Shown here: piece by piece, positions 18,453 through 27,738 of the stretch
Layout of the letters: every line of letters starts with the position of its first letter
Numbering within the stretch: position 1 is the first letter of the stretch
Origin: Nocardioides sp. AX2bis
Lineage (GTDB): Bacteria > Actinomycetota > Actinomycetes > Propionibacteriales > Nocardioidaceae
Direction: 5' to 3'
Assembly: GCF_902506435.1 (NCBI RefSeq)
Contig: NZ_LR733215.1
Coordinates: 893,640 to 951,740, forward strand
Length of the DNA stretch: 58,101 nucleotides
Translations under genes and position numbers: made by a program
The notes under the pieces: model-generated
What the model was told of the DNA's origin: nothing
Databases searched by the model: none
What the model saw: only the letters and a program-made list of their open reading frames with translations

Positions 18453-19124
18453 GTGAGCCAGCACCGCATCGCCGTCGTCGGGGGGACCGGGCCCCAGGGC
18501 CGCGGCCTGGGCTACCGCTTCGCCCGCGGTGGGCACGACGTCGTCCTGGGCTCGCGCTCGGCCGAGCGGGCCGCTGCGGTCGCGGACGAGGTCCGTACCC
18601 GGCTCGACGGGGTCGGGGGTGCGGGCGAGGTGAGCGCCGCGTCGAACGAGGAGGCCTGCCGGGACGCGGACGTCGTGCTGCTCGCCGTGCCCTACGACGG
18701 CCACGACGAGCTGGTCGCGTCCCTGCCGCTGGTCGGCAAGGTCGTCGTCTCCTGCGTGAACCCGCTGGCCTTCGACAAGCGCGGCGCGCACGGTGTCGTG
18801 ATCGACCACGGCCTCGGCTCGGCCGCGGAGAGCGCGCAGCGGCTGCAGCCGGACGCCACCGTGGTCGGGGCCTTCCACCACGTCTCCGCCGTGACGCTCT
18901 GGGGCGAGGAGGACTTCCTCGACGGCGAGGACGTCCTGGTGGTCGGGGACTCGCGCGAGGCCAAGGAGGTCGTGATGGAGATCGCCCGCTCGGTCACCTC
19001 CCGTCCGGGCGTCGACGCCGGCAAGCTGCGCCTGGCCCGCCAGCTCGAGCCGTTGACGGCGGTGCTGATCTCGGTGAACCGGCGCTATAAGACCCACTCC
19101 GGGCTGCGGGTCCACGGCCTGTAG
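18453..19124 (+). CDS. npdG: F420H2:NADP oxidoreductase (NADPH-dependent F420 reductase)
   Basis: Transfers hydride between NADPH and F420. The 223-aa protein starts with the Rossmann fingerprint IAVVGGTGPQGRGLGYRFAR and the NADP-phosphate-recognising loop GSRSAERA. Further family signatures are AVPYDGHDELVASLPL, NPLAFDKRGAHGV and VVGAFHHVSA. The start is the GTG at 18453, with GGAGG five bases upstream. It stands alone on the plus strand, 5.6 kb from the F420-using LLM gene, and would supply F420H2 for it. The C-terminus is complete (YKTHSGLRVHGL). Confidence 0.93.
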   Translation: MSQHRIAVVGGTGPQGRGLGYRFARGGHDVVLGSRSAERAAAVADEVRTRLDGVGGAGEVSAASNEEACRDADVVLLAVPYDGHDELVASLPLVGKVVVSCVNPLAFDKRGAHGVVIDHGLGSAAESAQRLQPDATVVGAFHHVSAVTLWGEEDFLDGEDVLVVGDSREAKEVVMEIARSVTSRPGVDAGKLRLARQLEPLTAVLISVNRRYKTHSGLRVHGL

Positions 19125-19154
19125 GCCGTTCCTCGGGCGGCGCGGGCGGCGCGG

Positions 19155-19703
19155 TCAGCCGGCGAGGTCGGTGACGACCTCCGCCCCGGGCAGGTCGCCC
19201 AGCCGCGCGCCGGGCAGGAGCAGCTTCGAGCGGCGCACGCCCGAGCCGATGACGGCCACCTCGACGTCGAGCACCCGTGCGTCGAGGAGCAGCCGCCAGT
19301 GCGGGGGCAGACCGACCGGGGTGATCCCGCCGTGCTCCATGCCGGAGCCCTCGACGGCCCGGTCCATCGGCAGGAACGAGGCCTTGCGCACGTCCAGCAT
19401 CCGGCGGACCACCCGGTTGACGTCCGCACGCGTGTCGGCGCGCACCAGGCAGGCCGCCACCCGCTCCTCGCCGGCGCGGGTGCCGCCCACGAGGACGCAG
19501 TTCACGCCGGCGGCGAGCGGGACGTCGTAGGCCTCGCTCATCGTCGCGGTGTCCGCGAGGTCGGGGTCGATCCCCACGACCCCGACCTGGGAGGCGGGCG
19601 GCCAGCCGACGAGGGCGGCGGCCACGGGGTCGGCGAGCAGGTCGGGACGGTCCAGGGCGGGCTCGCTGCGCAGCCGGCCGAGGACGGGGCTCGGGGAGGT
19701 CAC
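19155..19703 (-). CDS. YbaK/EbsC family protein (aminoacyl-tRNA deacylase-like)
   Basis: A 182-aa protein of the YbaK/ProX editing-domain family, which hydrolyses mischarged aminoacyl-tRNAs in trans. Recognisable segments are AAGVNCVLVGGTRAGEERVA, ADVNRVVRRMLDVRKASFLP and GMEHGGITPVGLPPHW, which holds the conserved G-G-I-x-P loop. The start chosen is the GTG at 19703, giving an N-terminus typical of the family. The frame also allows an ATG at 19742, which would overlap the divergent gene's start. It converges on npdG, with 30 bases between stops. Confidence 0.85.
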   Translation of the reverse strand: MTSPSPVLGRLRSEPALDRPDLLADPVAAALVGWPPASQVGVVGIDPDLADTATMSEAYDVPLAAGVNCVLVGGTRAGEERVAACLVRADTRADVNRVVRRMLDVRKASFLPMDRAVEGSGMEHGGITPVGLPPHWRLLLDARVLDVEVAVIGSGVRRSKLLLPGARLGDLPGAEVVTDLAG

Positions 19704-19727
19704 GGGGCCATGGTGCCGTGCCGGCCC

Positions 19728-19733
19728 TACGCT
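19728..19733 (+). promoter_or_regulatory. Leaderless -10 box of the 119-aa membrane protein gene
   Basis: TACGCT lies seven bases before the ATG at 19741 with no ribosome-binding site between, so a leaderless transcript is expected. Confidence 0.55.
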
Positions 19734-19740
19734 CTGAGGC

Positions 19741-20100
19741 ATGGAGACCCTGCGCCTGGTGCTGCTGTTCCTGCACGTCCTGGGCTACGCCGCCCTGATC
19801 GGCGGCCTGCTGGCGCAGGCCCGTACCCCGGAGAAGACGGTGAACGCGGCGATGCGTGACGGCGTCGGCACCGCCTTCGTGACCGGGCTGCTGCTCGTGG
19901 GCGTGCTCGAGGCCGGTGACGGGTCCGTCGACCACGTCAAGATCGGCGTCAAGTTCGCCGTGGGGCTGGTGCTGCTCGTCCTGGTGATGGCCAACACCCG
20001 CAAGGAGCGGATCCCGCAGGGCCTCTGGCTGGGCCTGCTCCTGCTGGCCGTCGCCAACGTCGCGGTGGCCGTGTTCTGGTCCCCGGTGCACGTGAGCTGA
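19741..20100 (+). CDS. Small four-helix membrane protein, function unknown
   Basis: A 119-aa protein with four predicted membrane segments, at about residues 4-25, 40-58, 68-84 and 95-113. Polar loops contain RTPEKTVNAAMRDG and ANTRKERIPQG. The build resembles small conserved actinobacterial membrane proteins found beside pcrA. I recognise no catalytic motif. The start ATG follows a TACGCT box by seven bases and has no Shine-Dalgarno sequence. The pcrA gene begins 32 bases after its stop on the same strand but has its own -10-like box. Confidence 0.8.
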   Translation: METLRLVLLFLHVLGYAALIGGLLAQARTPEKTVNAAMRDGVGTAFVTGLLLVGVLEAGDGSVDHVKIGVKFAVGLVLLVLVMANTRKERIPQGLWLGLLLLAVANVAVAVFWSPVHVS

Positions 20101-20117
20101 CCGTCCGCGGCGCGGCC

Positions 20118-20123
20118 TAGGAT
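20118..20123 (+). promoter_or_regulatory. Leaderless-type -10 box of pcrA
   Basis: TAGGAT ends nine bases before the ATG at 20133. A weak GATGGGG in between could also act as a ribosome-binding site, so the leaderless reading is less certain here. Confidence 0.45.
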
Positions 20124-20132
20124 GGGGCCACG

Positions 20133-22610
20133 ATGACGATCCCCTTCCCCGGCCTCGAGCTGCCCGCCGGTGAGCCGGCCGAGAAGCCCCGGACGCCGCG
20201 GGGCCCGAGCCGCGAGGAGCTGCTCGCCGGGCTGAACCCGCCGCAGCGCGACGCCGTCGTCCACGCCGGTGCGCCGCTGCTGGTCGTCGCCGGCGCCGGG
20301 TCGGGCAAGACCCGGGTGCTGACCCGACGGATCGCCTGGCTGATCTCCGAGCGCGGTGCCCACCCCGGCTCGATCCTGGCGATCACCTTCACCAACAAGG
20401 CCGCCGCCGAGATGAAGCAGCGCGTCGAGGACCTCGTCGGCCGCCGGGCCCGGATCATGTGGGTCTCCACCTTCCACTCGGCCTGCGTGCGGATCCTGCG
20501 CAAGGAGGTCGAGCGGCTGGGCTACCGGTCGAGCTTCTCCATCTACGACGCCGCCGACCAGAAGCGGCTGATCGCGCTGGTGTGCAAGGACCTCGACCTG
20601 GACCCGCGCAAGCACCAGCCCGGGGCGGTGCTGCACTGGATCAGCAACCACAAGAACGAGCTGCGTGACCCGGAGCAGGTCGCGGCCGACGCGCACAACC
20701 ACCTCGAGGAGCGGTACGCCGCGGCGTACGCGCTCTACCAGCGTCGCCTGCGCGAGGCCAACGCCCTCGACTTCGACGACCTCATCATGCTCACGGTCCA
20801 CCTGATGCAGACCTTCCCCGAGGTGCGCGAGACCTACCGGCGACGCTTCCGCCACGTGCTGGTCGACGAGTACCAGGACACCAACCACGCGCAGTACTCC
20901 CTGATCCAGCAGCTCTGCGCCGACCCGCGTGAGGAGCCCCTGACGGGGGCCGCCGCGGCGGGTGCGGCGGAGAGCGCGGCCGAGCGCGTGCCGCCGGCCG
21001 AGCTGATGGTGGTCGGCGACGCCGACCAGTCCATCTACGCCTTCCGGGGCGCCGACATCCGCAACATCATGGACTTCGAGCAGGACTTCCCCGACGCCAC
21101 CTCGATCCTGCTGGAGCAGAACTACCGCTCCAGCCAGACGATCCTGACCGCGGCCAACACCGTGATCGGCCACAACAAGGGGCGCAAGCCGAAGCGGCTG
21201 TGGTCCGAGGCCGGCGACGGCGAGCGGATCGTGGGCTACGTCGGCGACGACGAGCGCGACGAGGCCAGGTTCGTCTCCGAGGAGATCGACACCCTGGTCG
21301 ACGCGGGCCTGCGCCCCGGCGACGTGGCGGTGTTCTACCGGACCAACAGCCAGTCGCGGGTGTTCGAGGAGGTCTTCATCCGCACCGGCCAGCCGTACCG
21401 CGTGGTGGGCGGCGTGCGCTTCTACGAGCGCCGCGAGGTGCGGGACGCGCTGGCCTACCTCCGGGTCCTGGCCAACCCCGACGACCAGGTCTCGCTCCGT
21501 CGGATCCTCAACACGCCGCGCCGCGGCATCGGCGACCGTGCGGTGGCCTGCGTGCAGGCGCTGGGGGAGCGGGACGGGCTGACCTTCTGGCAGGCGCTGC
21601 GCCGCGCCGAGCACGCCCCCGGCCTGGCCACCCGCTCGCTGGGCAGCATCCGCACCTTCGTGGACATGCTCGAGGAGCTCCAGTCGATGGTCGCGGCCGG
21701 CGAGCGCGCCGACGTGGTGCTGGAGACGGTGCTCGCCCGGTCCGGCTACCTGGTCGAGCTCGAGAGCTCCGACGACCCGCAGGACGAGACGAGGGTCGAG
21801 AACCTCGGCGAGCTGGTCGCCGTCGCACGCGAGTTCTCCGACGACCCGGTCGCCGGGCCCTCGGCCGACCCCGCCGACGTCGACGCCGGCCTGGTCGCCC
21901 CCGGGCTGGTCGACTTCCTGGAGCGCGTCGCGCTGGTCGCCGACGCCGACCAGATCCCCGACGCCCCCGGCGACGCCGAGGGCCGGGCGGCCGCCGCCCA
22001 GGCCGCCGCCGACGGCATGGTCACCCTGATGACGCTGCACACCGCCAAGGGGCTGGAGTTCCCGGTGGTCTTCCTGTCCGGCCTCGAGGACGGCGTCTTC
22101 CCGCACGCACGGTCCTTGGGCGACCCGACCGAGCTGGAGGAGGAGCGGCGCCTGGCCTACGTCGGCGTCACCCGGGCCGAGCAGCGCCTCTACGTCTCCC
22201 GCGCGCTCGTGCGCTCCTCGTGGGGCGCTCCCGCGCACAACCCGGCCTCCCGCTTCCTCGACGAGCTGCCCGTCGACCTCGTCGACTGGCGCCGTACCGA
22301 GGCGGCGCAGACCAGCTGGTCGCGCGCCGACCACGCCTCGGGCTCCCCGGCCGCGATGGGCCACCCGACCGCCGCCGGCCGCCGCAACTTCTCCTCCGCC
22401 GCGGCCCGCGCCGACGCCCGGTCCAAGGCCAAGCCGGCCCGCGAGGTCCCGTCGCTGCACCCGGGGGACCGAGTCGTGCACGACTCGTTCGGGATGGGCA
22501 CGGTGGTCACCGTCGAGGGCGCGGCCGACCGGGCCGTCGCCTCGATCGACTTCGGCTCCGAGGGCGTCAAGCGGCTGCTGCTGCGCTACGCGCCGGTCGA
22601 GAAGCTCTGA
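20133..22610 (+). CDS. pcrA: ATP-dependent DNA helicase PcrA/UvrD
   Basis: Superfamily 1A 3'-5' helicase for nucleotide excision and mismatch repair and for clearing replication forks. The 825-aa chain has Walker A GAGSGKT (54-60), the Q-motif region LNPPQRDAVVHAG, motif Ia ITFTNKAAAEMKQRV, Walker B DEYQDT from residue 245, motif III VGDADQSIYAFRGAD, motif IV LEQNYRS, motif V TLMTLHTAKGLEFPVVF and motif VI EEERRLAYVGVTRAEQRLYV. The final 60 residues form the Tudor-like RNA-polymerase-contacting domain (GDRVVHDSFGMGTVV). The full set of motifs shows it is active-length. An Ala/Glu-rich insertion lies around residues 268-290. It is followed by a terminator hairpin. Confidence 0.97.
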   Translation: MTIPFPGLELPAGEPAEKPRTPRGPSREELLAGLNPPQRDAVVHAGAPLLVVAGAGSGKTRVLTRRIAWLISERGAHPGSILAITFTNKAAAEMKQRVEDLVGRRARIMWVSTFHSACVRILRKEVERLGYRSSFSIYDAADQKRLIALVCKDLDLDPRKHQPGAVLHWISNHKNELRDPEQVAADAHNHLEERYAAAYALYQRRLREANALDFDDLIMLTVHLMQTFPEVRETYRRRFRHVLVDEYQDTNHAQYSLIQQLCADPREEPLTGAAAAGAAESAAERVPPAELMVVGDADQSIYAFRGADIRNIMDFEQDFPDATSILLEQNYRSSQTILTAANTVIGHNKGRKPKRLWSEAGDGERIVGYVGDDERDEARFVSEEIDTLVDAGLRPGDVAVFYRTNSQSRVFEEVFIRTGQPYRVVGGVRFYERREVRDALAYLRVLANPDDQVSLRRILNTPRRGIGDRAVACVQALGERDGLTFWQALRRAEHAPGLATRSLGSIRTFVDMLEELQSMVAAGERADVVLETVLARSGYLVELESSDDPQDETRVENLGELVAVAREFSDDPVAGPSADPADVDAGLVAPGLVDFLERVALVADADQIPDAPGDAEGRAAAAQAAADGMVTLMTLHTAKGLEFPVVFLSGLEDGVFPHARSLGDPTELEEERRLAYVGVTRAEQRLYVSRALVRSSWGAPAHNPASRFLDELPVDLVDWRRTEAAQTSWSRADHASGSPAAMGHPTAAGRRNFSSAAARADARSKAKPAREVPSLHPGDRVVHDSFGMGTVVTVEGAADRAVASIDFGSEGVKRLLLRYAPVEKL

Positions 22611-22631
22611 GCGGCCGCGTCGCCGCGGCGT

Positions 22632-22667
22632 GTGCCTGACGACGCGCTCCAGCGCGTCCTCAGGCAC
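22632..22667. terminator. Bidirectional hairpin after pcrA
   Basis: Two 17-base arms, 22632-22648 and 22651-22667, pair around a 2-base loop with one internal mismatch (GTGCCTGA-c-GACGCGCT against AGCGCGTC-c-TCAGGCAC). It separates the convergent pcrA and M23 peptidase genes. No U-tract is present. Confidence 0.75.
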
Positions 22668-22685
22668 GCGGCCCCGGATGTCGGA

Positions 22686-23717
22686 TCAGGGGGTGAGGCC
22701 GTGGACCGACAGCGCGGAGTACGGGTCGACCGGGTCGCCGCCACCGGGGCGGACCTCGAGGTGCAGGTGGGGGCCGGTGACGTTGCCGGTCGAGCCGACG
22801 GTGCCGATGACCTGGCCGCTGGAGACGGTGTCGCCGACGCTGACGTCCATCGTGGTCTGGTGGCAGTACCAGACCTCGGTGCCGTCGTCGAGGGTCACCA
22901 CGGTCTTGTTGCCGTAGGAGCCGTCGTAGCCGACGTCGGTGACCGTGCCGTTGGCCACCGAGGTGATCGGCGTCCCGGTGGGAGCGGCGAAGTCGAGGCC
23001 GGTGTGGTAGGTCGCCCAGAGGCCGACGTCGCCGTACTCGGCGGTGAGGCGGTAGCCGCTGGTGGGCAGCGACCACTGGTTCAGCGCGAGCTTCTCGGCC
23101 TGCTGCTCGGCCTGCGCGGCGAACTGCGCGAGGGCGGCGTCGCGCTGCACGGCCTGGCGCTCGGCGGCCGCGACGAGACGGTCCCCGGAGGCGGCCTGCA
23201 GGGCCTGGCGGCTGGAGTCGCGGCTGACCGTGGCGGTGGTGCGGTCACCGGAGGAGACGGCGCCGACCCCGCTGCTCCCACCGAGGGCGGTGGGTGCCTG
23301 CACGGTGCGGGAGGAGGCGCTGGTGGTGGTGGCCGCGTCGTCGGTGCCGCCCTGGGAGGCCGAGCTGGCGGCCCCGCCGAAGGCCACCGCGAGCGTGGCG
23401 ACGCCGATGATCACCGGGCGGGGGCGCAACGCGCGCACCAGCGGGTGGCTGCGGCGCTCGCCGCGAGCGGCGCGGCGACGGCCGGCGGCCGTCACGACCA
23501 GCGGGGCGACCGGGGCGATCCGGGCGACCGGAGCCACCGGCAGCGTGACCGGCGAGACGGTCTCCGACAGCACCGGCACCTCGGCGGGCAGCTCGACGGG
23601 ACCGGTGGCGGTCGTACGTCCTGCGACCCGGCGCCCGACGTAGGTCGACGACGCGGACGACTCGTCGGCGGTCTCGCCTCGCCGCGGCGCGCGTCGTTCT
23701 CCCCGGTGGTGGCCCAT
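22686..23717 (-). CDS. M23 family metallopeptidase, membrane-anchored
   Basis: A LytM-type zinc endopeptidase that cuts peptidoglycan cross-links outside the cell. Of 343 residues, the basic N-terminus precedes one membrane anchor ([19 protein letters not shown]), then a Ala/Gln/Glu-rich helical stretch around residues 175-215, and the C-terminal M23 domain with zinc ligands in HTGLD (His near 236) and HLHLE (near 317-321). I chose the ATG at 23717, which follows an AGGGA ribosome-binding site. An upstream in-frame ATG at 23819 would lie upstream of the -35 box. A good promoter is present. Expected role is cell-wall remodelling during growth or division. Confidence 0.9.
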   Translation of the reverse strand: MGHHRGERRAPRRGETADESSASSTYVGRRVAGRTTATGPVELPAEVPVLSETVSPVTLPVAPVARIAPVAPLVVTAAGRRRAARGERRSHPLVRALRPRPVIIGVATLAVAFGGAASSASQGGTDDAATTTSASSRTVQAPTALGGSSGVGAVSSGDRTTATVSRDSSRQALQAASGDRLVAAAERQAVQRDAALAQFAAQAEQQAEKLALNQWSLPTSGYRLTAEYGDVGLWATYHTGLDFAAPTGTPITSVANGTVTDVGYDGSYGNKTVVTLDDGTEVWYCHQTTMDVSVGDTVSSGQVIGTVGSTGNVTGPHLHLEVRPGGGDPVDPYSALSVHGLTP

Positions 23718-23800
23718 CGATGCGTGTCCCTCAGTCGGTGCCAGGTGGTCTGCTCCGCGGGACATCCGGTGGACGGCGTCCTGCACGCGGGCGTCAGGAG

Positions 23801-23829
23801 ACCATAACGGACCGGTCACGGTGGCTCAA
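23801..23829 (-). promoter_or_regulatory. Promoter of the M23 peptidase gene
   Basis: On the minus strand TTGAGC (23824-23829) and TATGGT (23801-23806) are separated by exactly 17 bases, the best housekeeping-sigma promoter in the window. Transcription should begin near 23794, leaving a leader of roughly 75 nt before the ATG at 23717. I looked for a c-di-AMP riboswitch in the leader and saw none. Confidence 0.65.
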
Positions 23830-24072
23830 ACCGGCGTCCACCGACCCGGGGTGACCCGCCACACCCCAGAGGGGGGCGCCGCTCGGCCGGCCCGTGCCGG
23901 CCCGCGCCTGGTGGGTGCGCGACCACCGGCGTACGCCCTGTGCCGTCGGTCACCCCGGCCACCGCGGGCCTCCCCGCGGTCGGTGGATGTGACTAGGGTG
24001 CCGGGGACACCCAGCGCGGGCGTACGCGCCCCAGGCTGGACGACGCATGACGCGAGGGAACGTGGTGGATCA
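23830..24072. other. Divergent intergenic region between the M23 peptidase and sucC
   Basis: The 355 bases between the two start codons hold the M23 promoter and leader (23718-23829) and then about 240 bases with no gene. For sucC, TAGGGT at 23994-23999 is a plausible -10 box with no good -35, implying a leader of about 70 nt. GAGGGAAC at 24053 is a possible ribosome-binding site. Open frames across the region lack coding character. Confidence 0.6.
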
Positions 24073-25233
24073 GTGGATCTGATGGAGTACCAGGCGAAGC
24101 AGCTCTTCGCCAAGCACGGCGTGACGGTCACCGAGGGCATCGTGGCCACCACCCCGGAGGAGGCTCGTGCTGCGGCCGAGCAGCTCGGGGTCGTGGTCGT
24201 CAAGGCCCAGGTCAAGGCCGGCGGACGCGGGAAGGCCGGCGGCGTGAAGCTGGCCAGGACCCCGGACGAGGCCGAGCAGCACGCCTCGGACATCCTCGGG
24301 ATGGAGATCAAGGGACTCACCGTCCACCGCGTGCTGGTCGCCCCGGGCGCCAGCATCGTGGACGAGTACTACTTCTCCTTCCTGCTGGACCGCTCGAACC
24401 GCCAGTACCTCTGCATCGCCAGCGTCGAGGGCGGCGTGGAGATCGAGGAGGTCGCCAAGACCAACCCCGACGCGGTCAAGCAGATCCCGATCGACCCGGG
24501 CACCGGCGTCGACGAGGCCAAGGCGCGCGAGATCGTCGCCGAGGCCGCCTTCCCGGCCGAGCTGGCCGACCAGGCCGTGGACATGGTCCTGGCGCTGTGG
24601 AAGGTCTTCGTCGAGGAGGACGCGACCCTGGTCGAGGTCAACCCCCTGGCCCGCCTCGAGGGCGACGTCCTCGAGGCGCTCGACGGCAAGGTGTCCCTCG
24701 ACGAGAACGCGGAGTTCCGCCACGAGGACCACGCGTCCTTCGAGGACAAGGAGGCCGCCGACCCGCTCGAGGCCAAGGCGAAGGCCAAGGGCCTGAACTA
24801 CGTCAAGCTCGACGGTGCCGTCGGCATCATCGGCAACGGCGCCGGGCTGGTCATGTCCACGCTCGACGTGGTCGCCTACGCCGGTGAGGCGCACGGCGGC
24901 GTCACGCCGGCCAACTTCCTCGACATCGGCGGCGGCGCCTCGGCGCAGGTCATGGCCGACGGCCTCGACGTGATCCTCGGCGACGAGCAGGTCAAGAGCG
25001 TGTTCGTCAACGTCTTCGGCGGCATCACCTCCTGCGACGCCGTGGCCAACGGCATCGTCGGCGCCCTCGAGATCCTGGGCGACGACGCCACCAAGCCCCT
25101 CGTGGTGCGCCTCGACGGCAACAACGTCGAGGAGGGCCGCCGGATCCTGGAGGAGAAGAACCACCCGCTGGTGACCCTGGTGGAGACGATGGACGGTGCG
25201 GCCGACAAGGCCGCCGAGCTGGCGAACGCCTGA
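24073..25233 (+). CDS. sucC: Succinyl-CoA synthetase (succinate-CoA ligase) beta subunit
   Basis: TCA-cycle enzyme subunit of 386 aa with an N-terminal ATP-grasp nucleotide-binding fold ([37 protein letters not shown]) and a C-terminal CoA-ligase domain ([27 protein letters not shown]). It catalyses substrate-level phosphorylation with SucD. The start is taken as the GTG at 24073 (VDLMEYQAK); an ATG three codons later at 24082 is equally possible. The sucD gene follows 30 bases downstream, so the two are one operon. Confidence 0.96.
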   Translation: MDLMEYQAKQLFAKHGVTVTEGIVATTPEEARAAAEQLGVVVVKAQVKAGGRGKAGGVKLARTPDEAEQHASDILGMEIKGLTVHRVLVAPGASIVDEYYFSFLLDRSNRQYLCIASVEGGVEIEEVAKTNPDAVKQIPIDPGTGVDEAKAREIVAEAAFPAELADQAVDMVLALWKVFVEEDATLVEVNPLARLEGDVLEALDGKVSLDENAEFRHEDHASFEDKEAADPLEAKAKAKGLNYVKLDGAVGIIGNGAGLVMSTLDVVAYAGEAHGGVTPANFLDIGGGASAQVMADGLDVILGDEQVKSVFVNVFGGITSCDAVANGIVGALEILGDDATKPLVVRLDGNNVEEGRRILEEKNHPLVTLVETMDGAADKAAELANA

Positions 25234-25263
25234 GCTGCGACGAGGAGCGAGAGAGACACACTT

Positions 25264-26160
25264 ATGTCCATCTACCTGAACAAGGACAGCAAGGTCATCG
25301 TCCAGGGCATCACCGGCGGTGAGGGCACCAAGCACACCCGCCTGATGCTCCGCTGCGGCACCCAGGTCGTCGGCGGGGTCAACGCCCGCAAGGCCGGCAC
25401 GACCGTCACCCACGCCGACGCCGACGGCAACGACGTGGACCTGCCGGTCTTCGCCAGCGTCGCGGAGGCGATGGCCGAGACCGGTGCCGACGTGTCGGTG
25501 GCCTTCGTGCCGCCGGCCTTCACCAAGGACGCCTGCCTCGAGGCGATCGACGCGGGCATCGGCCTGCTGGTCGTCATCACCGAGGGCGTCCCGGTGCAGG
25601 ACACCGCCGAGGTCTGGGCCCACCTCCAGGGCAAGCAGACCCGGATGATCGGCCCGAACTGCCCCGGCATCATCACGCCGGGCGAGGCGCTGGCCGGGAT
25701 CACCCCGGCCACGATCGCGGGCAAGGGCCCGATCGGGCTGGTCAGCAAGTCCGGCACCCTGACGTACCAGATGATGTTCGAGCTGCGGGACTTCGGCTTC
25801 TCCACCGCGATCGGCATCGGCGGCGACCCGGTCGTGGGCACCACCCACATCGACGCCCTCGAGGCCTTCGAGAACGACCCGGAGACCGAGGCCATCGTGA
25901 TGATCGGCGAGATCGGCGGCGACGCCGAGGAGCGTGCGGCCGACTACATCAAGGCGCACGTCACCAAGCCGGTCGTCGGCTACGTCGCGGGCTTCACCGC
26001 CCCCGAGGGCAAGACCATGGGCCACGCCGGCGCCATCGTCTCGGGCTCCTCGGGCACGGCCGCGGCCAAGAAGGAGGCCCTCGAGGCCGCCGGGGTCAAG
26101 GTCGGCAAGACGCCGTCGGAGACCGCCCAGCTGATGCGGGAGATCCTCGGCTCGCGCTGA
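25264..26160 (+). CDS. sucD: Succinyl-CoA synthetase alpha subunit
   Basis: The 298-aa catalytic subunit. It has an N-terminal CoA-binding Rossmann domain ([20 protein letters not shown]), the motif [13 protein letters not shown], and the ligase domain with the phosphorylated histidine at position 254 in [17 protein letters not shown]. The length is standard. Its ATG follows a purine-rich site (GAGCGAGAGAG) and lies 30 bases after sucC. A strong symmetrical hairpin ends the operon just beyond the stop. Together with mdh and icd further on, it gives the window three TCA-cycle steps. Confidence 0.96.
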   Translation: MSIYLNKDSKVIVQGITGGEGTKHTRLMLRCGTQVVGGVNARKAGTTVTHADADGNDVDLPVFASVAEAMAETGADVSVAFVPPAFTKDACLEAIDAGIGLLVVITEGVPVQDTAEVWAHLQGKQTRMIGPNCPGIITPGEALAGITPATIAGKGPIGLVSKSGTLTYQMMFELRDFGFSTAIGIGGDPVVGTTHIDALEAFENDPETEAIVMIGEIGGDAEERAADYIKAHVTKPVVGYVAGFTAPEGKTMGHAGAIVSGSSGTAAAKKEALEAAGVKVGKTPSETAQLMREILGSR

Positions 26161-26182
26161 GCCGTCCCGCCCGCTCGACACC

Positions 26183-26221
26183 GCAGCGGATCACTGCCAC
26201 CTGGTGGCAGTGGTCCGCTGC
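26183..26221. terminator. Strong bidirectional terminator between sucD and zwf
   Basis: Nineteen-base arms (26183-26201 and 26203-26221, beginning GCAGCGGA and ending TCCGCTGC) pair with one wobble. The pairing extends outward through CGACA/TGTCG and CCCGCCCG/CGGGCGGG. It lies between the convergent sucD and zwf stop codons. Confidence 0.8.
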
Positions 26222-26242
26222 TGTCGTACGGGCGGGTGCCGC

Positions 26243-27682
26243 TCAGGCGCCGTGGGTGTCCGGGTCGCGCCAGGTCCGCTCGAAGGGCAGCCGCCAGGTG
26301 AACGGCGCGATCAGCTGGTGGATCTGGTTCGGGCCGTAGGAGCCCGGCTGGTAGGGCCGCACGATGGGCGGGTTCTCCAGCAGCGGGGCCGAGACCTCCC
26401 ACAGCCGCTCGATGCCGTTCGCGGAGTTGAACAGCGTCCGGTCGCCGCGGGCCGCGTCGTAGATGAGGCGCTCGTAGGCCTCCAGGATGCTGCCGGCCCA
26501 CCCGGTGTCGTTCATCGAGAACTGCATCGAGAGCTTGTCCAGCTTCATCCCCGGACCGGGTCGCTTGCCGTAGAACGACAGCGACATGCGGGCCTTGTCG
26601 GCGAGGTCGAAGGTCAGGTGGTCGGGGCCGTGGTCGCCCAGTCCCGAGCCCGCGGGGAACATCGAGCGCGGGGGCTCCTTGAAGGCGATCGACACGACCC
26701 GGGCGCCCTCGGCCATCCGCTTGCCGGTGCGCAGGAAGAACGGCACCCCGGCCCAGCGCCAGTTGTCGACGAAGCACTTCAGGGCGATGAAGGTCTCGGT
26801 GCCGGAGTCCTCCGCGACGCCGTCGACGTCCTGGTAGCCGGTGTACTGGCCCCGCACGACGTCGTGCGGCTCGATCGGGAGCATCGAGCGGAAGACCTTG
26901 ACCTTCTCCTCGGTGATCGCCTCCGGCTCCAGGGCGCTGGGCGGCTCCATGGCGATGAAGGCCATCACCTGGAACAGGTGGGTGACCACCATGTCGCGGT
27001 AGGCGCCGGTGCTCTCGTAGAACGACGCCCGCTGCTCGAGGCCCAGGTCCTCCGGGACGTCGATCTGCACGTGGTCGATGTGGTGGCGGTGCCAGATCGG
27101 CTCGAAGAGACCGTTGCCGAAGCGGAAGGCCAGGATGTTCTGGGCGGCCTCCTTGCCCAGGAAGTGGTCGATGCGGAAGATCTGCTCCTCGGCGAAGACC
27201 TCGTGCAGCGCCGCGTTGAGCTCCCGCGCCGAGGCCAGGTCGGTGCCGAAGGGCTTCTCCATCACGATCCGGCTGTTCTCGACCAGTCCGGCCTCCTCCA
27301 GCTCGTGGACGACCGTGAGCGCGGCGCTGGGCGGCACCGAGAGGTAGTGCAGGCGCACCGCCTCCTCGGTCCAGCCGGACTCGGCCTGCTCGACCGCGGC
27401 CCGCAGCCCCGCGGGGCCGTCGGCGCCGGGCGCCCAGTGGAGCAGCTTGGCGAACTCGTCCCAGCTGTCGATGTCGCCGTCGTCGCCGCTGAACTCGACG
27501 GCGGCCTCGCGGGCCAGCGCCACGAAGGACTCGCGGTCGTGGTCGTCGAGGGAGGTGCCGACCACCCGCAGCTCGGGCAGCAGCCCGGTCTGGAAGAGGT
27601 GCAGCATCCCGGGCAGCAGCTTGCGCCGGGCGAGGTCGCCGGTCGCGCCGAACAGCACGACGGTCGTCGGGTAGTGAGCCAT
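26243..27682 (-). CDS. zwf: Glucose-6-phosphate 1-dehydrogenase
   Basis: Oxidises glucose-6-phosphate to 6-phosphogluconolactone, entering the oxidative pentose phosphate branch and producing NADPH. The 479-aa chain begins with the coenzyme fingerprint VVLFGATGDLARRKLLPG and carries the active-site motif RIDHFLGKEAAQNI near residue 170, plus EKPFGTDLASA and the C-terminal substrate-binding region. The length is normal. The ATG at 27682 is preceded by CTGGGGAC. No opcA, gnd, tal or tkt neighbours are present, so it is outside the usual actinobacterial pentose-phosphate cluster and may be a second copy. Confidence 0.95.
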   Translation of the reverse strand: MAHYPTTVVLFGATGDLARRKLLPGMLHLFQTGLLPELRVVGTSLDDHDRESFVALAREAAVEFSGDDGDIDSWDEFAKLLHWAPGADGPAGLRAAVEQAESGWTEEAVRLHYLSVPPSAALTVVHELEEAGLVENSRIVMEKPFGTDLASARELNAALHEVFAEEQIFRIDHFLGKEAAQNILAFRFGNGLFEPIWHRHHIDHVQIDVPEDLGLEQRASFYESTGAYRDMVVTHLFQVMAFIAMEPPSALEPEAITEEKVKVFRSMLPIEPHDVVRGQYTGYQDVDGVAEDSGTETFIALKCFVDNWRWAGVPFFLRTGKRMAEGARVVSIAFKEPPRSMFPAGSGLGDHGPDHLTFDLADKARMSLSFYGKRPGPGMKLDKLSMQFSMNDTGWAGSILEAYERLIYDAARGDRTLFNSANGIERLWEVSAPLLENPPIVRPYQPGSYGPNQIHQLIAPFTWRLPFERTWRDPDTHGA

Positions 27683-27738
27683 GTCCCCAGCCTGCCCGGT
27701 CGGGTCCCGACCGAGAAGGGCCGGGTGTGAACGCCTGG

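Noticed and set aside
23718..24072. c-di-AMP (ydaO) riboswitch before the M23 peptidase gene
   Set aside because: Often found before actinobacterial wall hydrolases, but the leader shows none of the conserved blocks.
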